A stretch of 55,995 nucleotides of DNA from Lachnospiraceae bacterium (lineage in GTDB: Bacteria; Bacillota; Clostridia; Lachnospirales; Lachnospiraceae). The position numbers and the translations under genes were made by a program. Under the pieces are notes generated by a model. It was not told where the DNA came from. It saw only the letters and a list, made by a program, of their open reading frames with translations, and did not search any database. The DNA lies in NCBI GenBank assembly GCA_014804245.1, contig JAAVAE010000008.1, forward strand, positions 1 to 55,995, given 5' to 3'. Below are positions 48,223-55,964 of the stretch, one piece after another (position 1 is the first letter of the stretch; every line of letters begins with the position of its first letter).

Positions 48223-48678
48223 CTATGGCTTTCTTGACAGACTATGATAATAGTCCTCGCCATTTTGAATGATTCTTTCAAAATAATGCTTTAAATCTTC
48301 CATCTCCTGTAAGGAAAAATCCTTGAACATAGCAGACTCTATCTCTTGAAAATAGAGAATACTGACAGCAATCGCTTTTTTACCTTTACCCGTCACCTCC
48401 ACATGGTTGACACGATTATCCTCAGCATTACACTGCCTGTTGATATATCCTCCTTTTTCTAATTTTTTCAGAGAAACTGCTACGGCAGCGGGCGAAATGT
48501 CCATTTTTTCCGCAAGTTCCGTCTGGGAACATTCAGGATGCTTCCCCAGAAACATCAAAAGCCTGTGCTGACTTCTATAGATTCCTGTGTCCGCAACCTT
48601 CCTGCTGATCACGCGCTTTAAGGCTTGATCCATCTGACGAAAAAGATCAATAATCTGGTGCTGTATCTCCTTTTCCAT
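48223..48678 (-). CDS. MarR-family regulator of the ABC exporter
   Basis: A 151-residue winged-helix regulator. The ATG at 48678 has GGGGG seven nt upstream; the frame opens two codons earlier at a GTG. DNA-binding helices: CSQTELAEKMDISPAAVAVS, the wing LKKLEKGGYINRQCNAEDNR (D and R of the RVNHVEVT wing are standard). Flanking helices form the dimer and ligand pocket. It heads the exporter operon, and two palindromes lie at its own promoter, so it is probably autoregulatory. Confidence 0.9.
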   Translation of the reverse strand: MEKEIQHQIIDLFRQMDQALKRVISRKVADTGIYRSQHRLLMFLGKHPECSQTELAEKMDISPAAVAVSLKKLEKGGYINRQCNAEDNRVNHVEVTGKGKKAIAVSILYFQEIESAMFKDFSLQEMEDLKHYFERIIQNGEDYYHSLSRKP

Positions 48679-48704
48679 TTCCACGCCCCCTGTATCGTGT
48701 TACA

Positions 48705-48773
48705 ATTATTAAATAATTAATATTTAACTAGTTAACAATCTGTATTATATGATTCCCTGCCAGGATATGTCAA
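48705..48773 (-). promoter_or_regulatory. MarR-exporter promoter and operators
   Basis: On the minus strand the consensus TTGACA (48773-48768), 18-nt spacer, TATAAT (48749-48744). The palindrome TTAACTAGTTAA (48724-48735) begins at the predicted transcript start. A second, ATTATTAAATAAT (48705-48717), lies 6 nt beyond it. Both are candidate MarR sites. Confidence 0.75.
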
Positions 48774-48820
48774 CAGGGATTTCATTTTTTTATAAAAAGA
48801 TAATATTTTGCTTTTTATGA

Positions 48821-48973
48821 GTAGCAGGAGTCCGCACAGGACAGGTAAATATACCAACGTCGTCGCGCTCCCGCTCCATAAAAACGTAACAGACGCTAGA
48901 CTCGAAAGAACCTCGTCAAGCGCTGACGTTTTTATAGGGACTCCTTTTGGTATATTTACCTGTCCTGTGCTAC
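48821..48973 (+). repeat. Structured element A (candidate RNA or mobile hairpin)
   Basis: A closing stem of 23 perfect pairs joins 48834-48856 to 48948-48970; GTA/TAC (48821-48823, 48971-48973) adds three pairs beyond a 10-nt bulge. Inside, ATAAAAACGT (48878-48887) pairs with ACGTTTTTAT (48926-48935), and CAG-A-CGCT (48890-48897) with AGCGCTG (48919-48925). The apical AGACTCGAAAGAACC (48898-48912) and the segment AGGGACTCCTT (48937-48947) are shared with element B. No gene. It is read on the plus strand so that both copies are in the same orientation as their core. Confidence 0.85.
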
Positions 48974-49036
48974 GTTATCGGTTAGCCTGCAAAGTAACAT
49001 AATGTTCACTTTTTTTCATCCGGCAGCCGATACACA

Positions 49037-49190
49037 GCTCTGAGCGGATAAATAATCCATAAGGAGTCCCTCAAAAAGCGTCAGCGCCTGACCACGCGCT
49101 TAAAAGCGCGGGTTTTTTCGAGTCTAGCGTCTGCTACGCTTTTTGCGGAGCGAGAGCGCGGCGACGTTGGATTATTTATCCTCTCAGAGC
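49037..49190 (-). repeat. Structured element B (homologue of A, opposite orientation)
   Basis: The closing stem joins 49037-49059 to 49168-49190 (22 of 23 pairs). The inner stem joins 49072-49081 to 49136-49145 (minus-strand reading CAAAAAGCGT with ACGCTTTTTG), and CAG-A-CGCT pairs with GGCGCTG including one G-U. An added 7-bp hairpin (49095-49101 with 49104-49110) fills the apex. The minus strand reads CAGACGCTAGACTCGAAA, identical to element A over 18 nt. A and B face each other across 66 nt that itself carries TATCGG/CCGATA arms. The rest of 48774-49226 shows no gene. Confidence 0.85.
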
Positions 49191-49226
49191 GTCCCGCTGG
49201 TCAAAGCATGAAAAATAACAAAATTT

Positions 49227-49946
49227 TTATCCAAAGATCACAATAGACAGCAAGTATAAAATCAACAAGTGGAGAGGATAAAAAGCATAAAAAGCATATT
49301 TCATCTTAAGCCCTCTCTTTCCATTATAAAAGGCAGTAAAGAGAAATGCCAGCGGCGCAGTGACTTCCCATAAAAATGCTATGCAGCCGGCTATCATCTG
49401 CTCCACCTTGTTTTTCCTGAAAAGGTACAGCAATGCGATAGCGGCAATGCCTCTCGCCCCATAATCGACGGAAAATATTTCTGCCACGGCTGCAGACAGG
49501 ACAGCTGCCGCCAGATAGCCTGCCAGTTTAAGTCCCAGCGGGATATTCCTTTTTTCAATTTCCGCCATCACCCACATCATTAATAGTCCTATCAAAAGCG
49601 TAAAGAACACGTTCTGGTGTGCAGCATCCACTATGCTGCCGCTAAATGCCAGATCAAATGGTATCTCAGATATTAGCGCAAAAAGGAAAAGCCGCCTTGC
49701 ATAATGCACCTTGCTTTTCGTCCTGCCAAAGCCTTCCACTAACAGGAAACAGTAAATAGGAAAGGCCAGTCTTCCAATCCAGTTACGCATAACATAAAAA
49801 ATCTGATAAAGCTCCTCTGTATAGTGAAATCTCAATTCCTGTATCAACAGAGATGCCGCTATATGGTCAATCAACATAGATACAACAGCTATGAGCTTTA
49901 ATGTACTTCCACTTATCCCTCTTATGTTCTGTACGCCGGTCTTCAT
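49227..49946 (-). CDS. TraX-family membrane protein
   Basis: A 239-residue protein with about eight membrane helices. It opens SGSTLKLIAVVSMLIDHIAA, followed by RNWIGRLAFPIYCFLLVEGF and SEIPFDLAF, the TraX pattern. In F plasmids TraX acetylates pilin; chromosomal members have unknown roles, probably membrane acyl transfer. No conjugation genes are near. AGGAGG lies about 12 nt before the ATG. It diverges from the ECF gene. Confidence 0.88.
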   Translation of the reverse strand: MKTGVQNIRGISGSTLKLIAVVSMLIDHIAASLLIQELRFHYTEELYQIFYVMRNWIGRLAFPIYCFLLVEGFGRTKSKVHYARRLFLFALISEIPFDLAFSGSIVDAAHQNVFFTLLIGLLMMWVMAEIEKRNIPLGLKLAGYLAAAVLSAAVAEIFSVDYGARGIAAIALLYLFRKNKVEQMIAGCIAFLWEVTAPLAFLFTAFYNGKRGLKMKYAFYAFYPLHLLILYLLSIVIFG

Positions 49947-50098
49947 AGTTGTGTCTTCCTCCTTTGAATCTTAAACATTGTACACCATCATCCTTTTTCT
50001 TTCAACTGGTATGGTTATTAAGTTTTAATTTGGCACTTTTTATAATGCCACATATGCATATAATAAGATACAGCAATTATGTGAGGAGGATATTACTT

Positions 50099-50698
50099 AT
50101 GAAAAATCAAAATGTACAGAAAATTGCAATCACTGGTCTTATGGCAGCCTTATCCTATGTGGTCTTTACCTTTTTACAGATTAAAATACCTCTGCCAGGC
50201 GGCGACGCCACTTCCATTCACTTAGGAAATGCCGTCTGCGTGCTGGGTGCCTTGATTTTAGGAGGATTCTATGGAGGACTGGGAGGGGCTGTGGGCATGA
50301 CCATCGGTGATCTGCTTGACCCTGTCTATATCATATACGCTCCTAAGACCTTTCTGCTGAAATTCTGCATTGGTCTTATCACTGGGCTGATTGCCCATAA
50401 AATCGGTAAAATCACATCAGAAACAGACCATTCCAAGGTTGTCTTCTGGACTTCCTTTGCGGCAATCGGCGGACTTTTGTTCAATGTGATTTTCGATCCC
50501 CTGATTGGGTATTTCTATAAACGTATCATTCTGGGTAAACCTGCCGCTGATGTGACACTGGCATGGAATATTGCTTCCACCTCCATCAATGCGGTTACAT
50601 CCTCTATTGTATCTGTCCTTGTTTATCTTGCCTTACGGCCGGCATTAAAAAAAGCGGGATTGTTTTTCACCATAGGAGGCAAAAAGGATGTCGGTTGA
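50099..50698 (+). CDS. ECF transporter S component
   Basis: A 199-residue protein starting MKNQNVQKIAITGLMAALSY at 50099 (GAGGAGGAT about 10 nt upstream); the frame extends 50 codons back over the promoter region. Six membrane segments with the S-component features: AALSYVVFTFLQIKIPLP, IHLGNAVCVLGALILGG, GGAVGMTIGDLLDPVYIIYA. It resembles the PF07155 (ECF-ribofla_trS) group. It captures a vitamin for a shared EcfAA'T module encoded elsewhere; the vitamin cannot be told, and no riboswitch is recognisable upstream. Confidence 0.87.
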   Translation: MKNQNVQKIAITGLMAALSYVVFTFLQIKIPLPGGDATSIHLGNAVCVLGALILGGFYGGLGGAVGMTIGDLLDPVYIIYAPKTFLLKFCIGLITGLIAHKIGKITSETDHSKVVFWTSFAAIGGLLFNVIFDPLIGYFYKRIILGKPAADVTLAWNIASTSINAVTSSIVSVLVYLALRPALKKAGLFFTIGGKKDVG

Positions 50699-50736
50699 TT
50701 TGATACAGAAAACCTAGTAATAATTACAAAAAATAC

Positions 50737-50799
50737 GGTTATGATATCTTTATATAGTCTAATCTGAAAAATTCATTTGAATCTAAAGATATCATAACC
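50737..50799. repeat. 16-bp inverted repeat between convergent ECF and LemA genes
   Basis: GGTTATGATATCTTTA (50737-50752) is repeated exactly inverted at 50784-50799 with a 31-nt loop. A+T-rich and without T-run, so a weak terminator at best; a protein-binding site is equally possible. Confidence 0.6.
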
Positions 50800-50845
50800 A
50801 TATTAATTATCTGTCTATTGCAATAATAACTGTAATTTTCCAATT

Positions 50846-51388
50846 TTAAAAAGTCATATGTACATCCTGTTTTTTCTTTTTATCCGTTTCCATAAAAAAC
50901 GCTATTTTTTTGCACCCAATGATGCCTGCAATAATGCTGGCAGGAAAAGCAACAATCTTTTGGTTATAAAGTGCAATATTCGAATTCAGCACACGTTTTG
51001 CTGCACTTAAATGTTCATTTGTAACCGCAATTTGGTCTTGAAGCTCTTTAAATAATCCATTGGAATATAACTGTGGATATGCCTCTGCTACAATCTTAAG
51101 CCTATCTAAAACCTTTTCCTGATTTTCCATGACTTCCTGCGTCTGCTTCAGGCTCATTCCGGTACGAGCTTCACTCAGCTGAACCATTAATTGTTTTTCA
51201 TGCGCTGCATAGCCTTTTGCAACGTTCAAGGATTCCGTCAGAATATCATACCTTTTTACTAAAGCAATATCAATTCCTGATTTTGCCTCATCAATTTTCA
51301 CTTCCATCATTTTAATTCTGTTTCTGGTAGAAACTACCCATATAACAAAAAGAACGAGTATTACAATTAGTATTATTATGAATCCCAT
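50846..51388 (-). CDS. LemA-family protein
   Basis: A 180-residue LemA protein: one N-terminal membrane helix (about 2-20), then a long helical bundle with the family pattern IDEAKSGIDIALVKRYDILT, VAEAYPQLYSNGLFKELQDQ and AKRVLNSNIALYNQKIVAFP. LemA proteins are membrane-associated with no settled function. GGAGG lies five nt before the ATG. Its start overlaps the end of the DUF3137 gene by 13 nt; LemA-DUF3137 is a recurrent pair. Confidence 0.92.
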   Translation of the reverse strand: MGFIIILIVILVLFVIWVVSTRNRIKMMEVKIDEAKSGIDIALVKRYDILTESLNVAKGYAAHEKQLMVQLSEARTGMSLKQTQEVMENQEKVLDRLKIVAEAYPQLYSNGLFKELQDQIAVTNEHLSAAKRVLNSNIALYNQKIVAFPASIIAGIIGCKKIAFFMETDKKKKQDVHMTF

Positions 51389-52404
51389 ATTTTCCTCCGT
51401 AATTGTGTAAAATTATTTTGAATACTCCCATTTATGGAATCTTCTAAGAGTTCCGCCATCTTAATCATTTTTCTTACTTCCGCCTTTGAAATCGCCAGAG
51501 AGTCTGCTTCACTCTGCTTAGAATATATTCTTTCTGGAAACATAATCTCATTGGTATTTAAAGCTATTACTACATGATTTCCGCTAATATACACACCTAT
51601 CTGCTCATATTTTTTCTTCATTTCAAGCAGCTGTTCCATTACCAAAGGACTAAGTATAAAGAAAGCGTCTTGTTCGCTTGTAGCATAAACGTCAAAATTA
51701 TCATTGAATGCTATATTTTCTGTTTCAATCTTGATTTCTTCCGGTCTTTTTGATACATATCCCGCATTTGTTTCCTTTTTAATCACTGCCATTATTCTAG
51801 TCGCAAATATTCGTACAGTTCCCGATAATCTTGTTTTATAATATCCTGTATACGCCTGCCCCATATAAATCGTTTCATAATATGTACGGTCGTCTTTATC
51901 TGTCCGGCTTCCAAGAAGATGTATATTAGAAAAACAATAGTCTTTTTTATTTTTTTGATAACGAATCATTCCCCTCTTTTCGCGGCTATCATAAGTGGGT
52001 ATGATTCCATATTTATATAATTTGTCTGCATCAATACATTCATTCCGAATAAATTCAGCATTGGGAAGCACTTCTGCGACAGCTCTCTTTATCACCTTCT
52101 CGTCATATTCCTTTTCTTTTGCTTTTTTATATTTTAATCCCTTGCAAAAGAAATAAAACAAGATGCAGCCAATGATTATCTGGACAAATCCACCAACAGA
52201 AAAATAACCGGCATTATTACTTGCTGCCATTCTTGCCTCTTCCTTCTGCAATAACATTTGGGTCCATCTGCCATTCAAATAAATTCCAACAGATATCACC
52301 ACAATTGCCGTTAATGTCATTATGACAATATTGATAGGCGTAATAGCATTCTTTCTTTTATTTCCATTTTTTCTATCATTTCCTTTACTACCATACATAT
52401 CCAT
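51376..52404 (-). CDS. DUF3137 membrane protein
   Basis: A 342-residue protein, probable start at the ATG at 52404 (AAGGGG four to five nt upstream). Two membrane helices (about 25-45 and 65-85) precede a cytoplasmic domain with YDEKVIKRAVAEVLPNAEFI and TRIMAVIKKETNAGY, then FNDNFDVYATSEQDAFFILS and GNHVVIALNT. This is the DUF3137 pattern, known mainly from its LemA neighbourhood. Likely a membrane-linked partner of LemA; function unproven. Confidence 0.82.
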   Translation of the reverse strand: MDMYGSKGNDRKNGNKRKNAITPINIVIMTLTAIVVISVGIYLNGRWTQMLLQKEEARMAASNNAGYFSVGGFVQIIIGCILFYFFCKGLKYKKAKEKEYDEKVIKRAVAEVLPNAEFIRNECIDADKLYKYGIIPTYDSREKRGMIRYQKNKKDYCFSNIHLLGSRTDKDDRTYYETIYMGQAYTGYYKTRLSGTVRIFATRIMAVIKKETNAGYVSKRPEEIKIETENIAFNDNFDVYATSEQDAFFILSPLVMEQLLEMKKKYEQIGVYISGNHVVIALNTNEIMFPERIYSKQSEADSLAISKAEVRKMIKMAELLEDSINGSIQNNFTQLRRKIWDS

Positions 52405-52516
52405 TACACCCCTTGCACCGTTTATTATATAATTCAATATCCTTGTAAATATCTGCTACTTTTGGGTGAGCATTACTATACCGCGAATAATACTTAATAT
52501 TTCTTTCACTCTGTAT

Positions 52517-52759
52517 TTACACCATACATAATTTGAATGGATTCAGAAGAAAACCTACTAGTTTAAAGCATCCTATGCCAAGCGGTATGAAAATCAGTGT
52601 GCAGCACAGGACGGCTCCAATGACGGCGCATAGGATTGCACATGGCAGACAGAATATTATTTTGAATGCCAGTTTTAGAATACCGCCTACCAAATGGAAG
52701 CTCAAACCTATTATCAGAAAAATGATGAAAAATACTGCCAGCAACGTTAAAGTAATCAT
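52517..52759 (-). CDS. Small hydrophobic membrane protein
   Basis: An 80-residue protein made almost wholly of two to three membrane segments (MITLTLLAVFFIIFLIIGLS, then CLPCAILCAVIGAVLCCTLI). AGGGGGAT lies six nt before the ATG. It follows the DUF4097 gene by 11 nt and is the last gene of the padR operon. No recognised family; similar short proteins accompany DUF1700/DUF4097 pairs. Confidence 0.65.
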   Translation of the reverse strand: MITLTLLAVFFIIFLIIGLSFHLVGGILKLAFKIIFCLPCAILCAVIGAVLCCTLIFIPLGIGCFKLVGFLLNPFKLCMV

Positions 52760-52770
52760 AATTTATCCCC

Positions 52771-53733
52771 CTATTCTTTAAATTGAATTTCAATGTTTCC
52801 CATATTGCATTCTATTTCAATATCTTTGTGGCTGTCATGATTGATGTGTCTTTCTGACGCAAGAGCTGCGTAGCTTTTTCCTCCAATCTCAATATTTCCG
52901 GCTCCGCATTCGATTTCATAATTATAATCATCCTCTTGCCCGCTTAAGCAAATCTCCATATTCCCCATATCACATTCAATATCCAGATTGCCGGTAACTG
53001 CTCCTTCATAGATACATTCTCCCATGCTGAGCGTAAGAGAAGCTTCTTCTGCATCCATGTTATATGCCTCAATTCTTCCCGCGCCAACCTCTGCCGAAAA
53101 ATCTTGTATCTGCGCTTGGTCTATGCGTAATTCACCTGCACCAATGAGCGCATCTATCTCCTTTGCTTTTAAAGAGACAATTTCCATTACGCCTGCCCCT
53201 ACCTCTATGTCTACTTCTTCTATATTTGTTCCCGCTGGAATAATCAGGGTGATGACATTTTCAGAAAGATCCGTTCCTATCGTCTTAATGCCTTTAAATC
53301 CCTCCACATACAGGGTATCGCCTTTTTGGGCGTAATCACATCCGCCCTTTCCTTGTATATAGATATCAATCATTCCGTCGTCTGTATCCTTCTCCCTGAC
53401 AACAAAGCTTCCTGCTCCCAACATCAGATTGAGATTTCTAATTCCTTCTATGGGCTGATGCTCCTCCAGTCCCGCTATCGTCATCGTATGTTCATTAACA
53501 GTAAGTTCCTCAGGATTTCTATCCCTCCATGAAATATGCCATCCATCGATTCTGTAAACAATGTTCTCCAGAACGTCCCCTACCGCCTGGATCCTTTCTT
53601 CCACATAATCATCATTCTTGGCATAATAAAATAGACTTCTTCCTCCAAAGATAGCACTGACCAGACAAAATACCACCCCCAGCGCTGCAAAAACACCGGC
53701 TGTAATAAGGCTGCATTTTACAAATTTACTCAT
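52771..53733 (-). CDS. DUF4097-family beta-helix envelope protein
   Basis: A 320-residue protein with one N-terminal helix (about 7-30) and an extracytoplasmic DUF4097 domain of short repeating strands: LNLMLGAGSFVV, VDIEVGAGVMEIV, IDALIGAGELRI, SAEVGAGRIEAY, IECDMGNMEICL, IECGAGNIEIGG, IECNMGNIEIQF. The GAG/MGN turns recur every 18-20 residues, as in a beta-helix. Proteins like this accompany PadR/DUF1700 systems and LiaX-type antibiotic-stress responses. It overlaps DUF1700 by ATGA. Confidence 0.87.
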   Translation of the reverse strand: MSKFVKCSLITAGVFAALGVVFCLVSAIFGGRSLFYYAKNDDYVEERIQAVGDVLENIVYRIDGWHISWRDRNPEELTVNEHTMTIAGLEEHQPIEGIRNLNLMLGAGSFVVREKDTDDGMIDIYIQGKGGCDYAQKGDTLYVEGFKGIKTIGTDLSENVITLIIPAGTNIEEVDIEVGAGVMEIVSLKAKEIDALIGAGELRIDQAQIQDFSAEVGAGRIEAYNMDAEEASLTLSMGECIYEGAVTGNLDIECDMGNMEICLSGQEDDYNYEIECGAGNIEIGGKSYAALASERHINHDSHKDIEIECNMGNIEIQFKE

Positions 53734-54536
53734 GCCTTGGCACCTCCCTTATCTCCAAATAACTTCTTAAATATATAAGCAATTCCCTGGCAAATACCCG
53801 GAACACATTTTCCTGCAAGAAAGACTACGAGCAGCATAGATAAAATACCAAGCGCCACGCAGATACAACCGCCTCCCAAAAGTCCGATTCCTGCGGCAGG
53901 ATGTACCAGAATACATCCAATCCCCGCTACAAAAAGCGCTGCTGCCACTACGTAAAAGACGAGTGCCGCCACTCCAAATCCCAGAATGACCCCAAAAATT
54001 GCGGCAATGATTCCAAGCAGCGTCCCGCCTACGGTACAAACAGCTCCTAAAATCGCAGGTGACAGTAAGATACAAGCTATTACAATCAGAACAACTGCCC
54101 AAGTAGGCATGGTTTCCTTTTTTTCCGACACGGTGCTGTTGTGCTCAGTGCTGTTACTCGCACTGCTGTTATGCTCCCTGCCTGCTTCTTTCGCCTCCCC
54201 TGAACCTGCTCTGCCGTCATGTGCTTCTTTTTCGGTGCGGTTTCCTTTATCTGACGGCTCTTGCTGCCTCTTGATAATGGCATTCTGCGAAGATGCTTTC
54301 GTGCTTGTAAATCCGGTTTCCGTGAATTCTCCCTGACATACATTTTCACTTAGACCATCCTTTACAATCTTGGCAACCTGCTGGGGGGAGCCAAGTGCCT
54401 CTAGAACTTCCTTTTCATTTTCCCTTCCAGCATCATTGAAATAATCATTATAATATTGAAGCGCTTCCTCCCTCTCATTAGGTGAGATGTCGAAGAGCAA
54501 TTCTTCCAGCTGTCTCATAAATTCCCATCTGCTCAT
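53730..54536 (-). CDS. DUF1700-family membrane protein
   Basis: A 268-residue protein. The N-terminal cytoplasmic DUF1700 domain (MSRWEFMRQLEELLFDISPN, EALQYYNDYFNDAGRENEKE, LGSPQQVAKIVKDGL) is followed by a charged, low-complexity linker (about 75-130). Four to five C-terminal membrane helices come next, with Gly-rich stretches. It is translationally coupled to padR upstream and DUF4097 downstream, both by 4-nt overlaps. The family works as the membrane partner of DUF4097 proteins, presumably a signalling or transfer module. Confidence 0.87.
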   Translation of the reverse strand: MSRWEFMRQLEELLFDISPNEREEALQYYNDYFNDAGRENEKEVLEALGSPQQVAKIVKDGLSENVCQGEFTETGFTSTKASSQNAIIKRQQEPSDKGNRTEKEAHDGRAGSGEAKEAGREHNSSASNSTEHNSTVSEKKETMPTWAVVLIVIACILLSPAILGAVCTVGGTLLGIIAAIFGVILGFGVAALVFYVVAAALFVAGIGCILVHPAAGIGLLGGGCICVALGILSMLLVVFLAGKCVPGICQGIAYIFKKLFGDKGGAKA

Positions 54537-54856
54537 ATCTTCATTCCTCCCTCAAATATACTGTTGATCTTTGCAGCGTATTTTCTCCATTCGCTTTCGT
54601 ACAAATTAAGCTGTAATCTCCCCTTTTCCGTTGCCTTATAATATCTTCTGTTCCTGCCTGCACATTCCATATCATAGACTTCAAGGCACTCGTCCTTCTG
54701 CAGCCTTCTAAGCACCGGATATAAAGTGGATTCCGAAAGTTCAATGACCTGCCTTACGTCCTGAGTGATCTTATATCCATAAGCCCCCTCCGGCTCTCTG
54801 GATACCACCGCTAACACGATCGCATCTAAAAGCGCCGCTCCTGTATTAAAAACCAT
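54533..54856 (-). CDS. PadR-family regulator
   Basis: A 107-residue winged-helix repressor of the short PadR type: ALLDAIVLAVVSREPEGAYG then YKITQDVRQVIELSESTLYP, and VLRRLQKDECLEVYD with wing GRNRRYYKATEKGR. The C-terminal helix for dimerisation is short. AGGAGATG precedes the ATG. It heads the operon with DUF1700, DUF4097 and a small membrane gene. A perfect 24-bp inverted repeat covers its promoter, a probable autoregulatory operator. Confidence 0.92.
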   Translation of the reverse strand: MVFNTGAALLDAIVLAVVSREPEGAYGYKITQDVRQVIELSESTLYPVLRRLQKDECLEVYDMECAGRNRRYYKATEKGRLQLNLYESEWRKYAAKINSIFEGGMKI

Positions 54857-55028
54857 AACCGCATCTCCTTTCTATTCCCATCAGATAACAAATTGCTCTC
54901 CCAGACAAAATGAAACCCGATTGCAGAATGACTCTAACCACCTGACTGCTCCCTGCATACTAATGACCATGTCTACGCTACTGCATCAGCGTACTTCACT
55001 GCATTTACTGAAACACTATTTTTATTTT

Positions 55029-55097
55029 ATAATATTATATGTCATATAGTATTGTTTTTCTTATCCATACTATATGACATATAATATTATTTGTCAA
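55029..55097 (-). promoter_or_regulatory. padR operon promoter within a perfect 24-bp inverted repeat
   Basis: The 24 nt at 55029-55052 are repeated exactly inverted at 55067-55090, 14 nt apart; each arm contains ATATGTCATATA or its complement. On the minus strand TTGACA (55097-55092), 17-nt spacer, TATAGT (55074-55069) lies over the promoter-proximal arm; the other arm is just downstream of the start site. The remainder of 54857-55203 contains no gene. Confidence 0.85.
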
Positions 55098-55203
55098 TAT
55101 ATATTTAATCAAAAAAATACCATGATAATTGTCTTACTCCTTTGTAGTCAAACAATTACCATGGCATCACAAAAACAACAGATATCCAAACTATTGTGGC
55201 AGC

Positions 55204-55689
55204 TTACATTTTTTTCTTGTAATAAGAAAATGCAACTATATAAGAAAAGCCGAATACATCTATCAAAAATATCATTGCCTTAATCAGAACCGGCTCGAAG
55301 ATACTGCATACCATTCCTCCTGTAATAATCACGAGCAACATAACCATAAGTGTTGCCTGGGCAGCCTTACTTTTAATTTCATTCAGTCTTTCATCTGCAT
55401 TTTCCAGACGGTCCTGCTTCAGTTTTTCCTCATTTCCCATCAAAATCACAGTCTTAATTAAAAGTATGATTCCCGCCAATGCAAGCCCCACACCAAATCC
55501 AGTATATACACCAAGAACCTCTTCGGAAAGTGCTGTTTTTTGCATTTGTTCTGCGTAAAATGCCGTCCCTGATATTAAAATCCCTGCCAGCACAAGCACT
55601 AACTTCCATATATTCCTTCTTTTCAATACTTTCTTGTACTCTTCATTTGTAGTTGCTGTAGTTCCGCATAAAAAACCTTTGATTTTCAT
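55204..55689 (-). CDS. Membrane protein paired with an XRE regulator
   Basis: A 161-residue protein with four membrane helices (about 28-46, 60-83, 110-130 and 135-155) and a cytoplasmic helical stretch with KLKQDRLENADERLNEIKSK. The overlapping upstream gene (4 nt) encodes an XRE regulator. This regulator-plus-membrane-protein pair is common in Clostridia and Bacilli; the membrane partner may sense envelope state. No enzyme motif. Family not identified with certainty. Confidence 0.65.
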   Translation of the reverse strand: MKIKGFLCGTTATTNEEYKKVLKRRNIWKLVLVLAGILISGTAFYAEQMQKTALSEEVLGVYTGFGVGLALAGIILLIKTVILMGNEEKLKQDRLENADERLNEIKSKAAQATLMVMLLVIITGGMVCSIFEPVLIKAMIFLIDVFGFSYIVAFSYYKKKM

Positions 55690-55898
55690 AAATTTTCATC
55701 CTCCTTATCAAAAATAAACATTTCTTCAATTGCCACGCCAAAAAACTGGGATATTTTGTGAGCCAATACCAACGATGCCTTATATTTTCCATTCTCCAGT
55801 GAAATAATGGTCTGCCTTGTAACATTAACTGCCTCAGCAAGCTCTTCCTGGGTGACTTTCCTTTCTTTCCTATACTGCATGATCTTCGTCTGCATCAT
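55686..55898 (-). CDS. XRE/Cro-family small regulator
   Basis: A 70-residue protein, start at 55898 (AAAGGA five nt upstream); the frame opens six codons earlier. The helix-turn-helix is VTQEELAEAVNVTRQTIISL followed by ENGKYKASLVLAHKISQFFG, closing with VAIEEMFIFD. It overlaps the membrane protein gene by 4 nt and probably controls that pair through sites at 55965-55995. Confidence 0.88.
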   Translation of the reverse strand: MMQTKIMQYRKERKVTQEELAEAVNVTRQTIISLENGKYKASLVLAHKISQFFGVAIEEMFIFDKEDENL

Positions 55899-55964
55899 TT
55901 CATTCCTTTCTTCCATCTGCCTTCTGTATAGCGTTATCAGATGTCATTTTCTATTGTTTAGCAT

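Noticed and set aside
48821-49190. Interpretation as integron attC sites, IS200/IS605 ends or a CRISPR remnant
   Set aside because: No GTTRRRY/RYYYAAC boxes, no transposase, no spaced direct repeats; the two copies are inverted and have different closing stems.
50000-50098. Vitamin riboswitch before the ECF S component
   Set aside because: The leader is under 60 nt from a plausible promoter and shows no known aptamer pattern.
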